A stretch of DNA of 64,000 bases from Litoditis marina (lineage: Eukaryota; Nematoda; Chromadorea; Rhabditida; Rhabditidae): positions 28,439,521-28,503,520 of the forward strand of contig OZ038435.1 of NCBI GenBank assembly GCA_964036275.1, given 5' to 3'. The position numbers and the translations under genes were made by a program. Of the stretch, positions 31,301 to 42,800 are shown one piece after another. How positions within the stretch are numbered: the first letter of the stretch is position 1; every line of letters begins with the position of its first letter. The notes under the pieces are model-generated. The model was given only the letters and a program-made list of their open reading frames with translations, made no database searches and was not told the origin of the DNA.

Positions 31301-33891
31301 TTACCTAATCACTAGTAACCGGCACCTGTCGATATGTGAGGATAGTCGCTTTTTTTCGCCGACTTCGACACGGTTATTGGTGATGAGGTAAATAGCTAGC
31401 CGTTCTACACATACCTCCGAAAACATCTAGACCGAACAGTTTGGCCAATGACCCTATGCCACTACCTTGGCTGGTCTCGCGACGATGAGCCGCGCGCGAA
31501 CCACGACTCACATGCCTAACGCACTGTGGGCCATGTTCAGCGGGCGCGGTCGCGAGTCATCGTCGCGACCTGCGCGAAAGGAAATATTCTAGGCAAAAGG
31601 GAAGAAGGCAGCACCTCATGGGATGACCACGTGCACATTATGTGCACGCAGCAGACGGCAATGTCGGCGGCCGAAAAGCGTATGCCCCAACTTGTCACGC
31701 AGAGACTGAAATAGATATGTAAATTTGAACTACAAAAAAAAATTCCATCAGAAAACACGAGAAACCAATATAAGCAGAAATATAGTTACTTTTTATCCGC
31801 TTTAACAACTCGCAGAACGCTGCAGTAATTTGACACTGCATGCAATTGACAATAAGGCACCATTAATAAGAATATGACATAAAGATTTTGAAATGTCAGG
31901 GTGCAAATAAAATGGGTTTGATGAAACGTATTATGTTTCTAACATATACTTGAAAAAAAAACTTACACATCCGTAGCGAAGAAATATGCAATTTCCGTCA
32001 ACTTCTTATTGCCATGATCTGGAAATAGAACTTTGAATTGGCATTCGAAAAATAAACGAATATATGGAAATAGTCCTAATTCGTTCGAGATACCCGCTTC
32101 TACAAATTAACCTTTGTAGAGACAGTCATAACTGTTGCAAGAGCACTACGTACAAGCGATTAACTGAATTAACATTACAGACAACTACGAAGTCTCCCAA
32201 TACCGTTACTTGAATAACTCATTTGTTACCATTAGCGGCGTGTCCAATGCTGCTGTGCATGAGATTCAACACGACAGGATGGGGCAGGTCAATCTTCAGG
32301 TCGAAAGCTGAAAAAGAACGCTGTGAAATATTTTGCGCAGAAAATTTGGGAACTTGCATGTATTTTGTCGAAAACTATGTATTAATACGAACGCAGAGGG
32401 GTTAAAATTTTTCTCTCTACAACTTTTTTTCATTTTCAGAAAAGTAAAATACCTATCGTTTGTAGTACGACATTCTCCAACTGCACAATCAGGGCCATGG
32501 CATCCGCCTTGTGCTGAAACGAGGTAACTAAAATGTACAAAAATACTGGCTAAAACATTTTTGAGACGTCACGAGATTTCAAGACCACCCTTGGATGATG
32601 ATGCACATCATATTGTTTTTCATATTTATTTCATTTGCGTGTGTAACATACCCTAAATGCTCAGCGTTTTGAGAAACCCCCCCCCCCCTGTTTTTGGTCC
32701 GAAGATTTGGGAAACCCCCCCCCCTCAAAAATTGTCTGATTTAGCGATTTTCTAAATTAAGGGCAAAACCCCCTTATAATGGCTGAGGGGGGGGGGGGGG
32801 GGCAAAACCCCCCTGTTTGAAAAAGTCACAACTCTGAGGCATTTAGGGTATGGTGTGTAATTGACACGACAGAAAGGTAGTTTTTGTCGATGCGGAAACG
32901 GGTCCGCAAACAAAGTATTAAACATGCACAGTTTTAGGAATTTTCTAAACGACACTTGAAAAGGAGCTGAACATAATTAACCTTTTCTGAAGGAAAGCGA
33001 GGGTGCTTCGGGAATTTTTTGGCCCACCACACTTCGCATATGTGAGCCAGCTTCCTAGGACTTTCCTCACTTTTTCCGGCCAGAAAAAGACAAGCTGCAG
33101 CAATATCCTGTAATAAAGATCATTTTCCCACTAACCTCAATAGGAATCACTAATTCAACTACTTTGTTACGAATGTATATTGGTCAATTTACAAACATAC
33201 TTAGAATTCAGTAACGACAGCAAAGCTTAATAAGGGCCAATAAGTCTGTCATAGAGCAACAAACATGCGCTAATCACGCATGCGGCCTAATCTATCTCTC
33301 ACCTCTCACTTATTACAGCGCCCACCTACAAAAGCGATGCATTGGATTAGTTTTGACGACTGATCGTCGGTTTTTCCCCATTTACCGGATATAAAAACAA
33401 AAAAACTGAACAAACCATGTAGTTGAAGATTTTGAACGAGTGGAAGTAGAAGAACCTATGCATGTGGATACTTGCGGCGCACATGCACAGTTGGGATCTG
33501 AAAGGAATCTGCTTTTGTAAATTTAAAAGTACCAATTCGCCAACACCTTATTTTAAGTTAGAGGGTAACATAAAATCCCAAGTCGTGCAAATAAAATGAT
33601 TATATTTCGTACTACAACAAAATACAAAAAGGGTCTGAACATACGTACATCTTCCCGCCTTTCTCCTTGTATGGTATGTTGAGTTCATCAACAGTTTCTT
33701 GAATGAAACGCGTCGCGAGCTGTCGATATTTCAGCTCCTTTTCGGCAGTGAATCCATCTTGTATAGACTTCGTTTGTTGCATCTGAGGACGAAAAAAGTA
33801 ACGTAATACTCAGTGTTAGTTTTTTCTACTTTTCTCAGTTTTACATGATTTCCCTTTTACAAAAAAAGAGAAGTGTCAATGCAAAAAGAAG

Positions 33892-33962
<71 letters not shown>

Positions 33963-34587
33963 GAAGGGATTTATTTTCACTAAATAACCAAGAAAGGAAA
34001 TCAAAGTGACGACTCAAACGACCAGTTTTTTCTTTCGATTTTCCTACGGAAACGAGTTTTATACATTTCGATTTCGAGTAACTCCTGTCTGTCTTTACCA
34101 ACTAAGCTTGGTGTCTACACATTCGAATATCATGCAATGATAGAGTGAGCTTTTTGAATATTTTTCTTCTTCAATTGTTTCTACTTGTTCTTATAAAAAG
34201 GTCTTTATACTGATTTGGCAAATGATGATATCTTATTCAGGTCGGATAATATATATGCTCATCTTACAATTATCTGAATCGGCCATTTGACAATATAATT
34301 GCGACATAATATTATCACTTGTCGGGTCCCGTAATCTAGCAACACACAAGATTCACCTTTCGAAGCTTTCGCATTCATCGATTTCTATGTGAAGTCATGG
34401 GATATTTTTGATGTCCTACATTTGTTTAACGTTACACACTCTTTCAAATTCAATTAAGATTATATATATATATAATATACTATATATAAAGAGTCAAACC
34501 AACCTCTTTTTTGGAGAAGAGCCATTTGTGCGGGGAAGAACCAGGTTGATTCTGCGAACTTCCGCTTGTACCCGGATAGACAGACAT
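28385..34587 (-). CDS. cit-1: Cyclin T, regulatory subunit of P-TEFb
   Basis: Cyclin T binds CDK9 to form P-TEFb, which releases paused RNA polymerase II by phosphorylating its C-terminal domain. Fifteen exons join in phase to 533 aa: 34587-34504, 33782-33649, 33497-33416, 33107-32982, 32513-32453, 32307-32230, 32018-31967, 31705-31615, 30953-30881, 30516-30395, 30083-30012, 29889-29739, 29502-29298, 28851-28773, 28576-28385. Residues ~20-142 form cyclin fold 1 (KWLFSKKE.., MHRFFYFHSF, DIAAACLFLAGKSEE). Residues 150-280 form fold 2 (FDLKIDLPHPVV, LTEIAYFFATDV, CVHIMCTWSSHEIPVPADG). Residues 376-444 are an Arg/Asp/Glu repeat tract, and 500-525 have poly-proline runs. The tail ends ELEEGEVE. 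A trans-splice acceptor lies 21 nt before the ATG. Nematodes have paired cit-1 genes, so the exact orthologue is uncertain. Confidence 0.93.
29675..29695. repeat. Short (AT)n microsatellite with TCGATA/TATCGA ends
   Basis: About ten AT dinucleotides, flanked by TCGA words that make the whole self-complementary. It lies in a cyclin T intron. Confidence 0.8.
31471..31572. repeat. GC-rich palindromic element in cyclin T intron 8
   Basis: CTGGTCTCGCGACGATGAG at the left is matched imperfectly by CTCGCGACC/TCATCGTCGCGACC at the right. The arms of about 28 bp surround a GC-rich centre. Its CpG density contrasts with the AT-rich intron. No coding potential is seen. Confidence 0.65.
32648..32854. 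repeat. MITE with CATACCCTAAATGC ends and C/G homopolymers
   Basis: The left end CATACCCTAAATGCTCAG is mirrored by CTGAGGCATTTAGGGTATG at the right. Inside are C13, C12 and G16-type tracts that could pair. It lies in cyclin T intron 4. Confidence 0.85.
33894..33961. repeat. (TA)n microsatellite
   Basis: An uninterrupted run of about 33 TA dinucleotides in cyclin T intron 1. It is a likely site of length polymorphism and assembly error. Confidence 0.98.
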
Positions 34588-34608
34588 TGCATAAATACGG
34601 AATATACC

Positions 34609-34611
34609 CTG
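34609..34611 (-). promoter_or_regulatory. cit-1: Probable trans-splice acceptor of cyclin T
   Basis: The minus strand reads CGTCTCAG followed by 21 nt and the ATG at 34587. No upstream coding exon is seen. Confidence 0.5.
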
Positions 34612-35248
34612 AGACGAATCGTTGGAGAAATATAGTAAACATTTCCACAACAAAACTGACAAATATATCTAAACGAGTCATTAAATATCTAGTTATAGTT
34701 TGAACAAGCCCTAGAAGAACATGTTTCAACCAGTAAATTTAGCATGGTCAACATGCATACTATGGAAAACAGTCAAAAAATATATTATAACTATTAAAAC
34801 AAAAGTATTTTATTAAAATAAAAAAAAAACACCGTGACGCATACGCACGCGGCGGAAGGAAATCAAGACGCGTCGCGACTAACTTCATCAGTTTTACTGT
34901 TTGGCAGCCCTTTTTCCATACTGCGCTTATGATGAACGGGCTGTCACGCAGTGAGTTTCTTAGATCGTTGCGCGGGACTCGGTTTATTTCAGTCGCAAAG
35001 GCGTTTTGGCGGCAAGTTCAAGCACTTGTATTCTAGGTCCCGCCTTGACATTGGAAAAAATTTGTGTGCGCAGAAGCTTGTAATATGCTGAAGAGGCAAA
35101 AAGGGGCGGGGAAAGGAAGTGAGGGTGCGGACTAGTCACGGGCGGACGCGCCTTTTAATGTTGCTAGCTGTGCCTCTGGTGGATGTATGTAGTCCATCGT
35201 GACTGAATCTGCTGCTTCATGGCACAACGTCCATGCTGAATTCGGAGA
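34612..35248. promoter_or_regulatory. Shared head-to-head promoter region, cyclin T / GAR receptor
   Basis: About 640 bp separate the two divergent starts. The cyclin-proximal part is AT-rich. The part from about 34830 to 35190 is unusually GC- and CpG-rich (GACGCATACGCACGCGGCGG, GACGCGTCGCGAC, GGGCGGACGCGCC). No open frame of note. A bidirectional control region is plausible but inferred only from position. Confidence 0.45.
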
Positions 35249-38200
35249 ATGCACGATGCGGTTGTCGTGGTATGGGCCATCGTCATGGCCTTCTTGTCAG
35301 TGGTTACTGTAGTGGGCAACCTCGCCGTTCTACTCTCCTATTACCTAGACAAGAACATTCGACACCCTTCCAACTATTTCATATTCTCTCTCGCAGTGTC
35401 AGATCTGGTGAGCTGATGGTTTTGTAGTTTGCTGTGCGAATACACGTGCGAACGTGTATGTAGCTGGATAAGTTGACTATCGCGCACTATTATAGGTAAG
35501 AATGAATTGAAGTTATAACATTGATGGGTTGTTATGCTTTCCTCTGTGATCGAATGTAACTTGATTCGGGTGGTTCAGCCGAAAATTCTGTAGCATCGTT
35601 AACTGTGTTTACGACAAAAGCTGAACTGGAGAGTTGTTCAGTTGATAACAGTTGGATGAAATTAATCAATGGTAGAATTGTACCACTGCACGAAAACGCG
35701 TTTACCTAGGATTCGTTTTTTTACAAAAAAGTAAGGCGAAGCCCTATGATAAGTTACAACGCAGAGGGTTACTGTACATCTAGTTTTCTGCTGTGTGCTA
35801 TTTCTTGTGACTTGTGAGCACATTATCAGCAACAATTCATATGTCTTGTGCACTGGCTCAATCGGTAGGAAACGTAAACGAAGCGTAAACAAGTGAATGG
35901 TTATCAGCACTATAGTCGTCGCCAACGGAAAGGCGGGAGGGTACTGTATATCTAACTTTCCGCTGTGTACGCACACATGTCTCCGATTCCAAAGCTTGCC
36001 GGTTATGTGCTCTAATAAAGCAGTGCTTAGCGCCTAGTTGCGAATCTTTTGCTCGCAGGTTCGATTCCGGCGAGAGACAGAAATTGATAAATTTGGCACT
36101 CACTATATCCTAGTCATTTTTTTACATTGAATTTTTCGTATTTTTTCTGCTTTTCCTAATCATTCATACTTTGTTTGATGCTGGAGAATTGGAATTGGAA
36201 ATTCTCGTTGCATCGCTGAGCAAGCAAAATTGAACGGCTCATTTGGCTATCTAGTTATTAGCATTCAAATTAGAGTTGAGTATCGTAATTTAAAAATTGA
36301 ACTTTGAAATATGACCTCTGAAACTAGGCCTTTGTCTCTCTTTCACCCTAACAGATCCATAACGAAACATCGTGTACTTTCTGTTGTCGTAATCACAAAA
36401 CTCGGGCCAATTCTACAACTAACCGGGTTTTTAGGTAACCTAACCCTTTTTTGGTAACCTATTTTTGAGGTTACCTTGGTAGGTAACCTATTTTTGAGGT
36501 TACCTTGGTAGGAAACCTGAAACTAAAATCCGGTTACCGTTCAAACTAACGGTAAAAACCACATTTTGCGTTAGAAAAACAGGTAACCGGTTTTTCATTT
36601 TAGGTTACCTACTGGTTACCTACTGAGGTAACCTGAAAAATAGGTTACCAAAAAAGGTTAGGTTACCTAAAAACCCGGTTAGATATAGAATTCACCCAAA
36701 ACTCGCTACTCTGCTCTTACATGATCAGCACACTATCTTCGTTCTTGTACGTCGCGCCGAAACGAAATTTAGCTTCGGAAGAAGCGCACCTCAAGTGTTT
36801 TACACCGCGCAAGAACAGTACCTCTGTCTTTTATCCGTCTTTCACGGGCTAACTGGCACATTGCACGAGAAATCCGGGGAGTATTTCATGAGGTGGCCGT
36901 AAACTTAGAACACCTCTAGAATAGGGGTTATTGGAACATGTACGTAAGACTCTGAGAAACATCGGACTTTGTACACTTTTTGATGCAATCTCTCTAATTT
37001 TGATGTGTTTTCACCGAGTCACGTTATTATTTGACAAGCCCCGTTTAGACCACGAACTAGTCCGTTTTCGTGTTCGATTGCATTCAGACTTTCAGAAATT
37101 TTTTTTACTGCTATGCCTATCTATAAAGTACATTTCTGAAAGGGATTTCGAGTTCCATGTAGTATAGGAAAAGCTTAAATTGAGCACTGCTGTTTGTTGC
37201 GCGGTAACACCAAACACTGTTTGTGTGCAGGTTATATCGTAACCGTACGTATGTTGCCTCGCAGTCTAGAAGACATTATTTAGTATTCAGAATTGTCTGT
37301 AAATCGCGGTATTCAGATGAAATTGATGTAATTTATTCTATTTTGCTACCCTTTCAACAAATAGATAGCAAACATAGTTCTTTTCAACCTCTTATGATCT
37401 CCACTGCCTCTTGCAGAAAAAAGTTCTCTTGTTGCTTCCAAACTAGTATCAGATTTCGATCACAACAATATGTTTATTTTATCTGACATGAGTTTCTATC
37501 ATTGAAGCTTTTATTCGTGTTGGAGGATAGCCATGTTTCCACCTGTTGGGTAGTAAATTCACCTGTTCAATAATGTATTGAGGTAACGCGGCGAGAGAAA
37601 TTTAGGTAATTTGAAAGGTTATGAGAAAAAGTCAAGGGAGAAGGGCAGTAATTTTTTCCCTGTATAAATATAGCTGAGAGACGAAAGTTTCTCACAATAT
37701 AGTAAGTAGTCTCGATGTATCGTGTATACTAATCTGTGTGTTTGTTTTCCCTATGTACCCATATAATGTTTTCTCTCCTTCACACTTCGTTTGTGCCTCT
37801 CTCTCTGTCTCTATCTCTCTCTCTTTCTCTCTCTCTCTCTGTCTCTCGGTGTGTCTCTGTCTCGCTGCCCTTCTTCTCTCTCGTCATCTCCTGTTTTCCC
37901 CTGAGGCGCGGCTGTAATAGATGTGGTTATCTGCCTGTTGACGCGTCTTCTCAGCCTCTCATACTAACTTGGCTAATTTCCAAACCCCTTGCCCGAGTCC
38001 TAACAGGAAAATATCTGCCTCTTTCAACACGAAACGATTAGACGTTGAAAAAGCGAGCAAAACAACATCATGACATGGCCTGCCTGAGTTTGCATTCAAC
38101 TATAGTTGGTCGCACTGAGAGTGGGGTTATTACAGTGATTAGTCAGTTCTTCATGGCGAGAGATAAAACCACAGACGTGGGGGGAGTTCGGAGAAGAGTT

Positions 38201-39855
38201 GAACCTTTTTCTCCCAACTTCTTTGCGCTTTCGTTCAGCTGAGCCTTGCTAGAGATACAACAAGTAGCTGCCATTATTTGTAGACAGCAACGATCTTTCA
38301 AAGTTTCTCGAAAAACTACAAAATTCTACCTGAAGACGTGTGAACAGATTTTCTTTATTTATCTTCAACTGTAGTATGTAGGTTCATTAAAAATTTAAAC
38401 CAGATACTGCTGTTCACTGTCTTTCTTCTTTTTTTTCGAAGGTTGATCCATTTCAAGGCAAGATTATTATGGCTTACGCTGAGAGAGGCATCGGAGAAAT
38501 ATGTGAGGGTAGACTTTGAAAAACGTTCACTTGTGTACGAGCGGTCTTTCTCGATTGGAACTTTCTGACAATATACAGGTCGATCCAAATGGAGAGTTAC
38601 TGACCTGCGTCTCTCCGAACATGCACTTTTTCTGTGCTCTTGCGTCGCGCTGGAAAATAAGTGCTGCAAAATAGAGTGATCAGCGAGAGATGGTGCAACT
38701 TTGACTCAACGAAAAGGTAGTTACAACCGTAGAACTACCTCAACTTCTTTGACAAGTATATGATTTATAAAAAAAAAACCGAAAACGTAATATTGTTCCA
38801 CAAAAGTACAACTGTAATACTCTGATTCATCGCGGTCGACTGAGAACAACTTGACATTTGTTAACGAGCTCTGTGTTCGCTCTCCTTTGCCTCCCTCTTT
38901 TTATTCGCAGTCGAGTGGAGGCCATGCCAGATGTGACTTGAGAACATACAATACAATAATTTTAGTGTTATACTCATTTGAAACTAAAATATGTGTTGTA
39001 ATAAGGACCTTTCGGATAGTATTAGAAATTCCTGATACAATAATCTATGTCCCATTTAAGAAGTGGCATCCAAATCCTTTTCGTCAGTTTTGATAACTTT
39101 TCACATATATTTGAGTGACACTTTCAGTAACGTTGAAGTAGAACTAGAAAATGGCCCAACTGGAGAATGACCAAAGTTGAGCGCGTGCTTTTCACAGATC
39201 TTTCCGTTCGGCGAGACGTTTATGAAGTTGGGAGAATGTCATGTTAAGTTACCAGCGAAATACACCGAACAAATCTTCTGCGTTTCGACCAACATTGTTA
39301 ATTAGACGAGTCAATTTCGTCCTGGGTAGACGTTTTAGAGGTAGATTGCAACTCAACCTTTGTTTCACACAGTATATGCCTTTGAACTCATTCCCGAAGG
39401 TTTCACAAGAAAGTTGGGACATCTCTTTTCAGCATCTCATACGAGCACCTGAACAAACTAGGGTTCAGTCTGAAGCACACGAGTTAACTTTCCCTTTTTC
39501 TGCTCCGGCTTGCTCTGAACTTTGTTTCTGCTCTCTTTTGGTGCTTTTGGCGACGAGCAATAATTGCCGCTGGAATTGGGGGTAGTGCGGTTGTGTGTTC
39601 ATAGTCTGTGTATGTGTCCCTCTAGAATAGAATGTGACTTGTGTTGGAATAAGTTTCTTCCAGCTAATCGTCTGCGACCACCACATGTCTTAAATGGGAC
39701 TGAAAGAGGGAGGGGGGGGGGGGGGGGGGTTGGAGAGGGGAACAGGTAATTCATCAAAGAACCACTTTATGGACGAAATATGGACGCCATTTTAGGGGGT
39801 TAAAGGGGATGAAGGAAAAACGGAAAGTGGACGCGAGAACAGAGAGAGAGAGAGA

Positions 39856-39895
<40 letters not shown>

Positions 39896-42800
39896 GAGAG
39901 GGGGGGGGAGAAATAGAGGATAGAGAGAAAGGGAGATGATCAGCCTTCCGCATATTCCTTATTCACATAATTGACGTAGTTCAATTCCTGGTAGAACGTG
40001 TTCTCAATCTAGTTTAGTTATTGCATTTCGAAACTCGATACGCGCCCTTCACGTGAGTAAGCGAAACAATTTCGTTGATTGACAACTCTGCTTCATAACT
40101 TCCCTCGTTGTTTGATGTTCGCTGCAAAAAAGCGTGAGTATTCGAGGGATGGAAACATAACGTTGGTGATGACACTTCATCACAATAAGGTGGTATAGAT
40201 CCGAGTCTTTTAACAAGTATACTTGCATCTAGTCCAGGCTTGCTGATAACTTCAGATATCCCATGAGATAATCTCAAGAGGGACTGCATGAGCACATTTT
40301 ATGAGCTACCCCGCAGATCATGTGTAATCATATTGTTATTAGGAATGATTAGCAAACAGTCTTGTAAGGCACGTGAAAACCGACTGACATCAAGAAATTT
40401 ACTACCGCGCAAAAAACCGAACTTGTTGCAATAATTGTGCCAACATTATACCATATTTCGAGAAATCTCGTGAAGTATTTGTGAAATTACTTATGACGTT
40501 AGCGTTGTAATTTGAAAAGTTGTGCAGTCTACGTTTTTCTTTCCTACGTAACCTTGAATATCATAAAACTAACTCATTCATTCCGGAATCGAATACTTTC
40601 AATATCTTCGCTTTTGGACCCAACAGTTTTGCATTTCTTGCTGAATGCTCTTGTTGAAATCTCCCCTTCCCTATTGTCTAGCTGACCGCCGCAACGAGAG
40701 ATCATGGGAAAGACGGAGAGTTGGCAGACGATAGAGATACTACGAAGAGTCGTTGTTCAAAGAGCTCGTTGTGTATGTTTTCATTGCTGCCAATTATTTT
40801 GATTGCCTTGCCGAAAAACAGCCTAAACTCCAGTGTTTATTGATCCGAAATAGGCAATAATGGGTCCAAATGAAAAAGTCACATTGTCACCGATGTAGTG
40901 TAGAACAGTAGCATACACCAAGAAAGTTCAGCGACCTCTATATCATTGAACGAGCATCACCAAAATAAGAAATCACGAGTACTACTCATGAGAAGCCTCA
41001 AACCGCTGCTTCATGCTCAATTCTGCTCGCGGTGCCGAACTCGTACCTATATGAAGTTTATAAAAGGGTCATTATTTACCGCATCAAACTAGGTTCTAGG
41101 AAAAACGTTGAAACACATACAAGGGATTAAGATATTCCACAAGACATGTTTTCCAGGGCTATTTTGAATATATCCAAACAGCTCTTCTTAGATCGAGCAC
41201 CATCTTTCTCATTTTGAACTTGATTATTAACTTGGATACAGTATATTTTTGCTGCATGGGGTCAGAAAACTGGGTCCATAGTATATTATTCACTGGTTCA
41301 TAATCCTTTCCCATTCTTTTAGTCTTGATGGAGGGGTAGTTATTTGGAAGAACACCGGTGGATTTTGCGTCCGTAAGCCAGAAGGACAGCGTTCAATAAA
41401 CATTTCGGGCGCTCCGTTTAGGAAAAGGGGGCGACTCGGCCATAATAGCTATGATTAATGCACATTTCTTCTGCGCAGATTGCGCATAGCAGCAGCTTAA
41501 ACGACTTCATAAATGTTAAGTCTCTACTTAGGGAAAAGTCAAAATAGCACAGAAAACTGTAGTGCACATAGGGGTCGCGCTAAGAAAAGCAGGTGGACGC
41601 GGTCATCTTTCTCTCTTCTACTGCGTTTGTAGTTTGATCTCGCTGCCATTTCGATGTGGTTCCAAAATTGTGCTGTGCACGAACTTTTATCCCCTGAACT
41701 TGCAGCCGCGAAAAGAAATTTTGCCTTAGAACTTTCAACTAGCATATCCTCACCCATGTTGAACTAATTAGACGCCTGTTGGACATGTGCTTACTGAGAT
41801 CAAACTCTTTCGAACGCCATCTATGAACAGAAATACTGACAACTCTGAATTATTCACAGTGTAGCGTTTCTCAATTGTCTGTCCAGTTCATTTTTTCTGC
41901 CACGCTTAGCTATTCCAAAGAGCCAGTTCACTCTACATCCTAGTTCGTGGTCACAATCAGCTGTTCTACAACTTTACAACGATCCCTTGATATACTGAAC
42001 ACACACCCATTCTGAACTCTTGAGTCAGTACAGCTAGTATCGTTTCCCGTATCAAGCACGAAACTTCTCTCACCGTTTCAAGCGATTTGAATAAGTTATG
42101 ATTGTTCTTCTTGTTATGAGCCTAGTTGATTAGTCTCTTAGAATTCCGCATTCAAATGTGCAAAAGGGCGCGTAAGTTCTCAATAAGAATAAATGAGGAG
42201 TATTCTCCGGTCTATTCAGGCAATTCTGAGCGGAAAAAACGACGAGATGAAACTAAAATCATTGGCTGAATAGGCACTTTCTCGCACATTATAGAGTCCA
42301 ACTGAAGTACTTTTGAAAGGGGAGCGAGAGATGAGAGAATATCGCCACCGCCGGGGACCTACATTGCTAATTACTTTAAAGAAGGACGATTATGTGGACC
42401 AATCCCGTTACATCGGTCCTTTAAACTGCAATTGAAAAATATATTGCGGTTTAAAGGACTGAAGCGTTGCGATTGGACCACATAATCGTCCTTCTTTAAG
42501 TATCCAGTTTCATTGAGGCCTTTTTTTGTTTGTTTCCTGAACAACAACAAATGACTAACACACTCACGTTACATAACCTATAACACATTTGTTTGGTTTA
42601 GATAACGAAATAAAATTAGAAGAATGGATGAATCAAATTTATTACCACAGTGAAGGGTGTGATAAACGATGATACACATCTGGGAACAAATAACGTCAAA
42701 AATCAATAAATAAAAGTAACTTATTTATTCATCTCTTATTCACGTGACAATTCCAACTTAATGAACATGTTTACCCTTCAACCTAGAGAAGTGTTACAAA

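Noticed and set aside
33892..34101. Minus-strand frame ending in a Tyr-Ile repeat
   Set aside because: The repeat is the translated (TA)n microsatellite.
39241..39585. 114-codon plus-strand frame
   Set aside because: No recognisable motif or splice context in a large intron. Treated as chance.
40014..40295. 93-codon minus-strand frame in the receptor's first intron
   Set aside because: Composition is fairly protein-like, but there is no clear partner exon, conserved motif or repeat context. A single open frame of this size is expected by chance in 8 kb.
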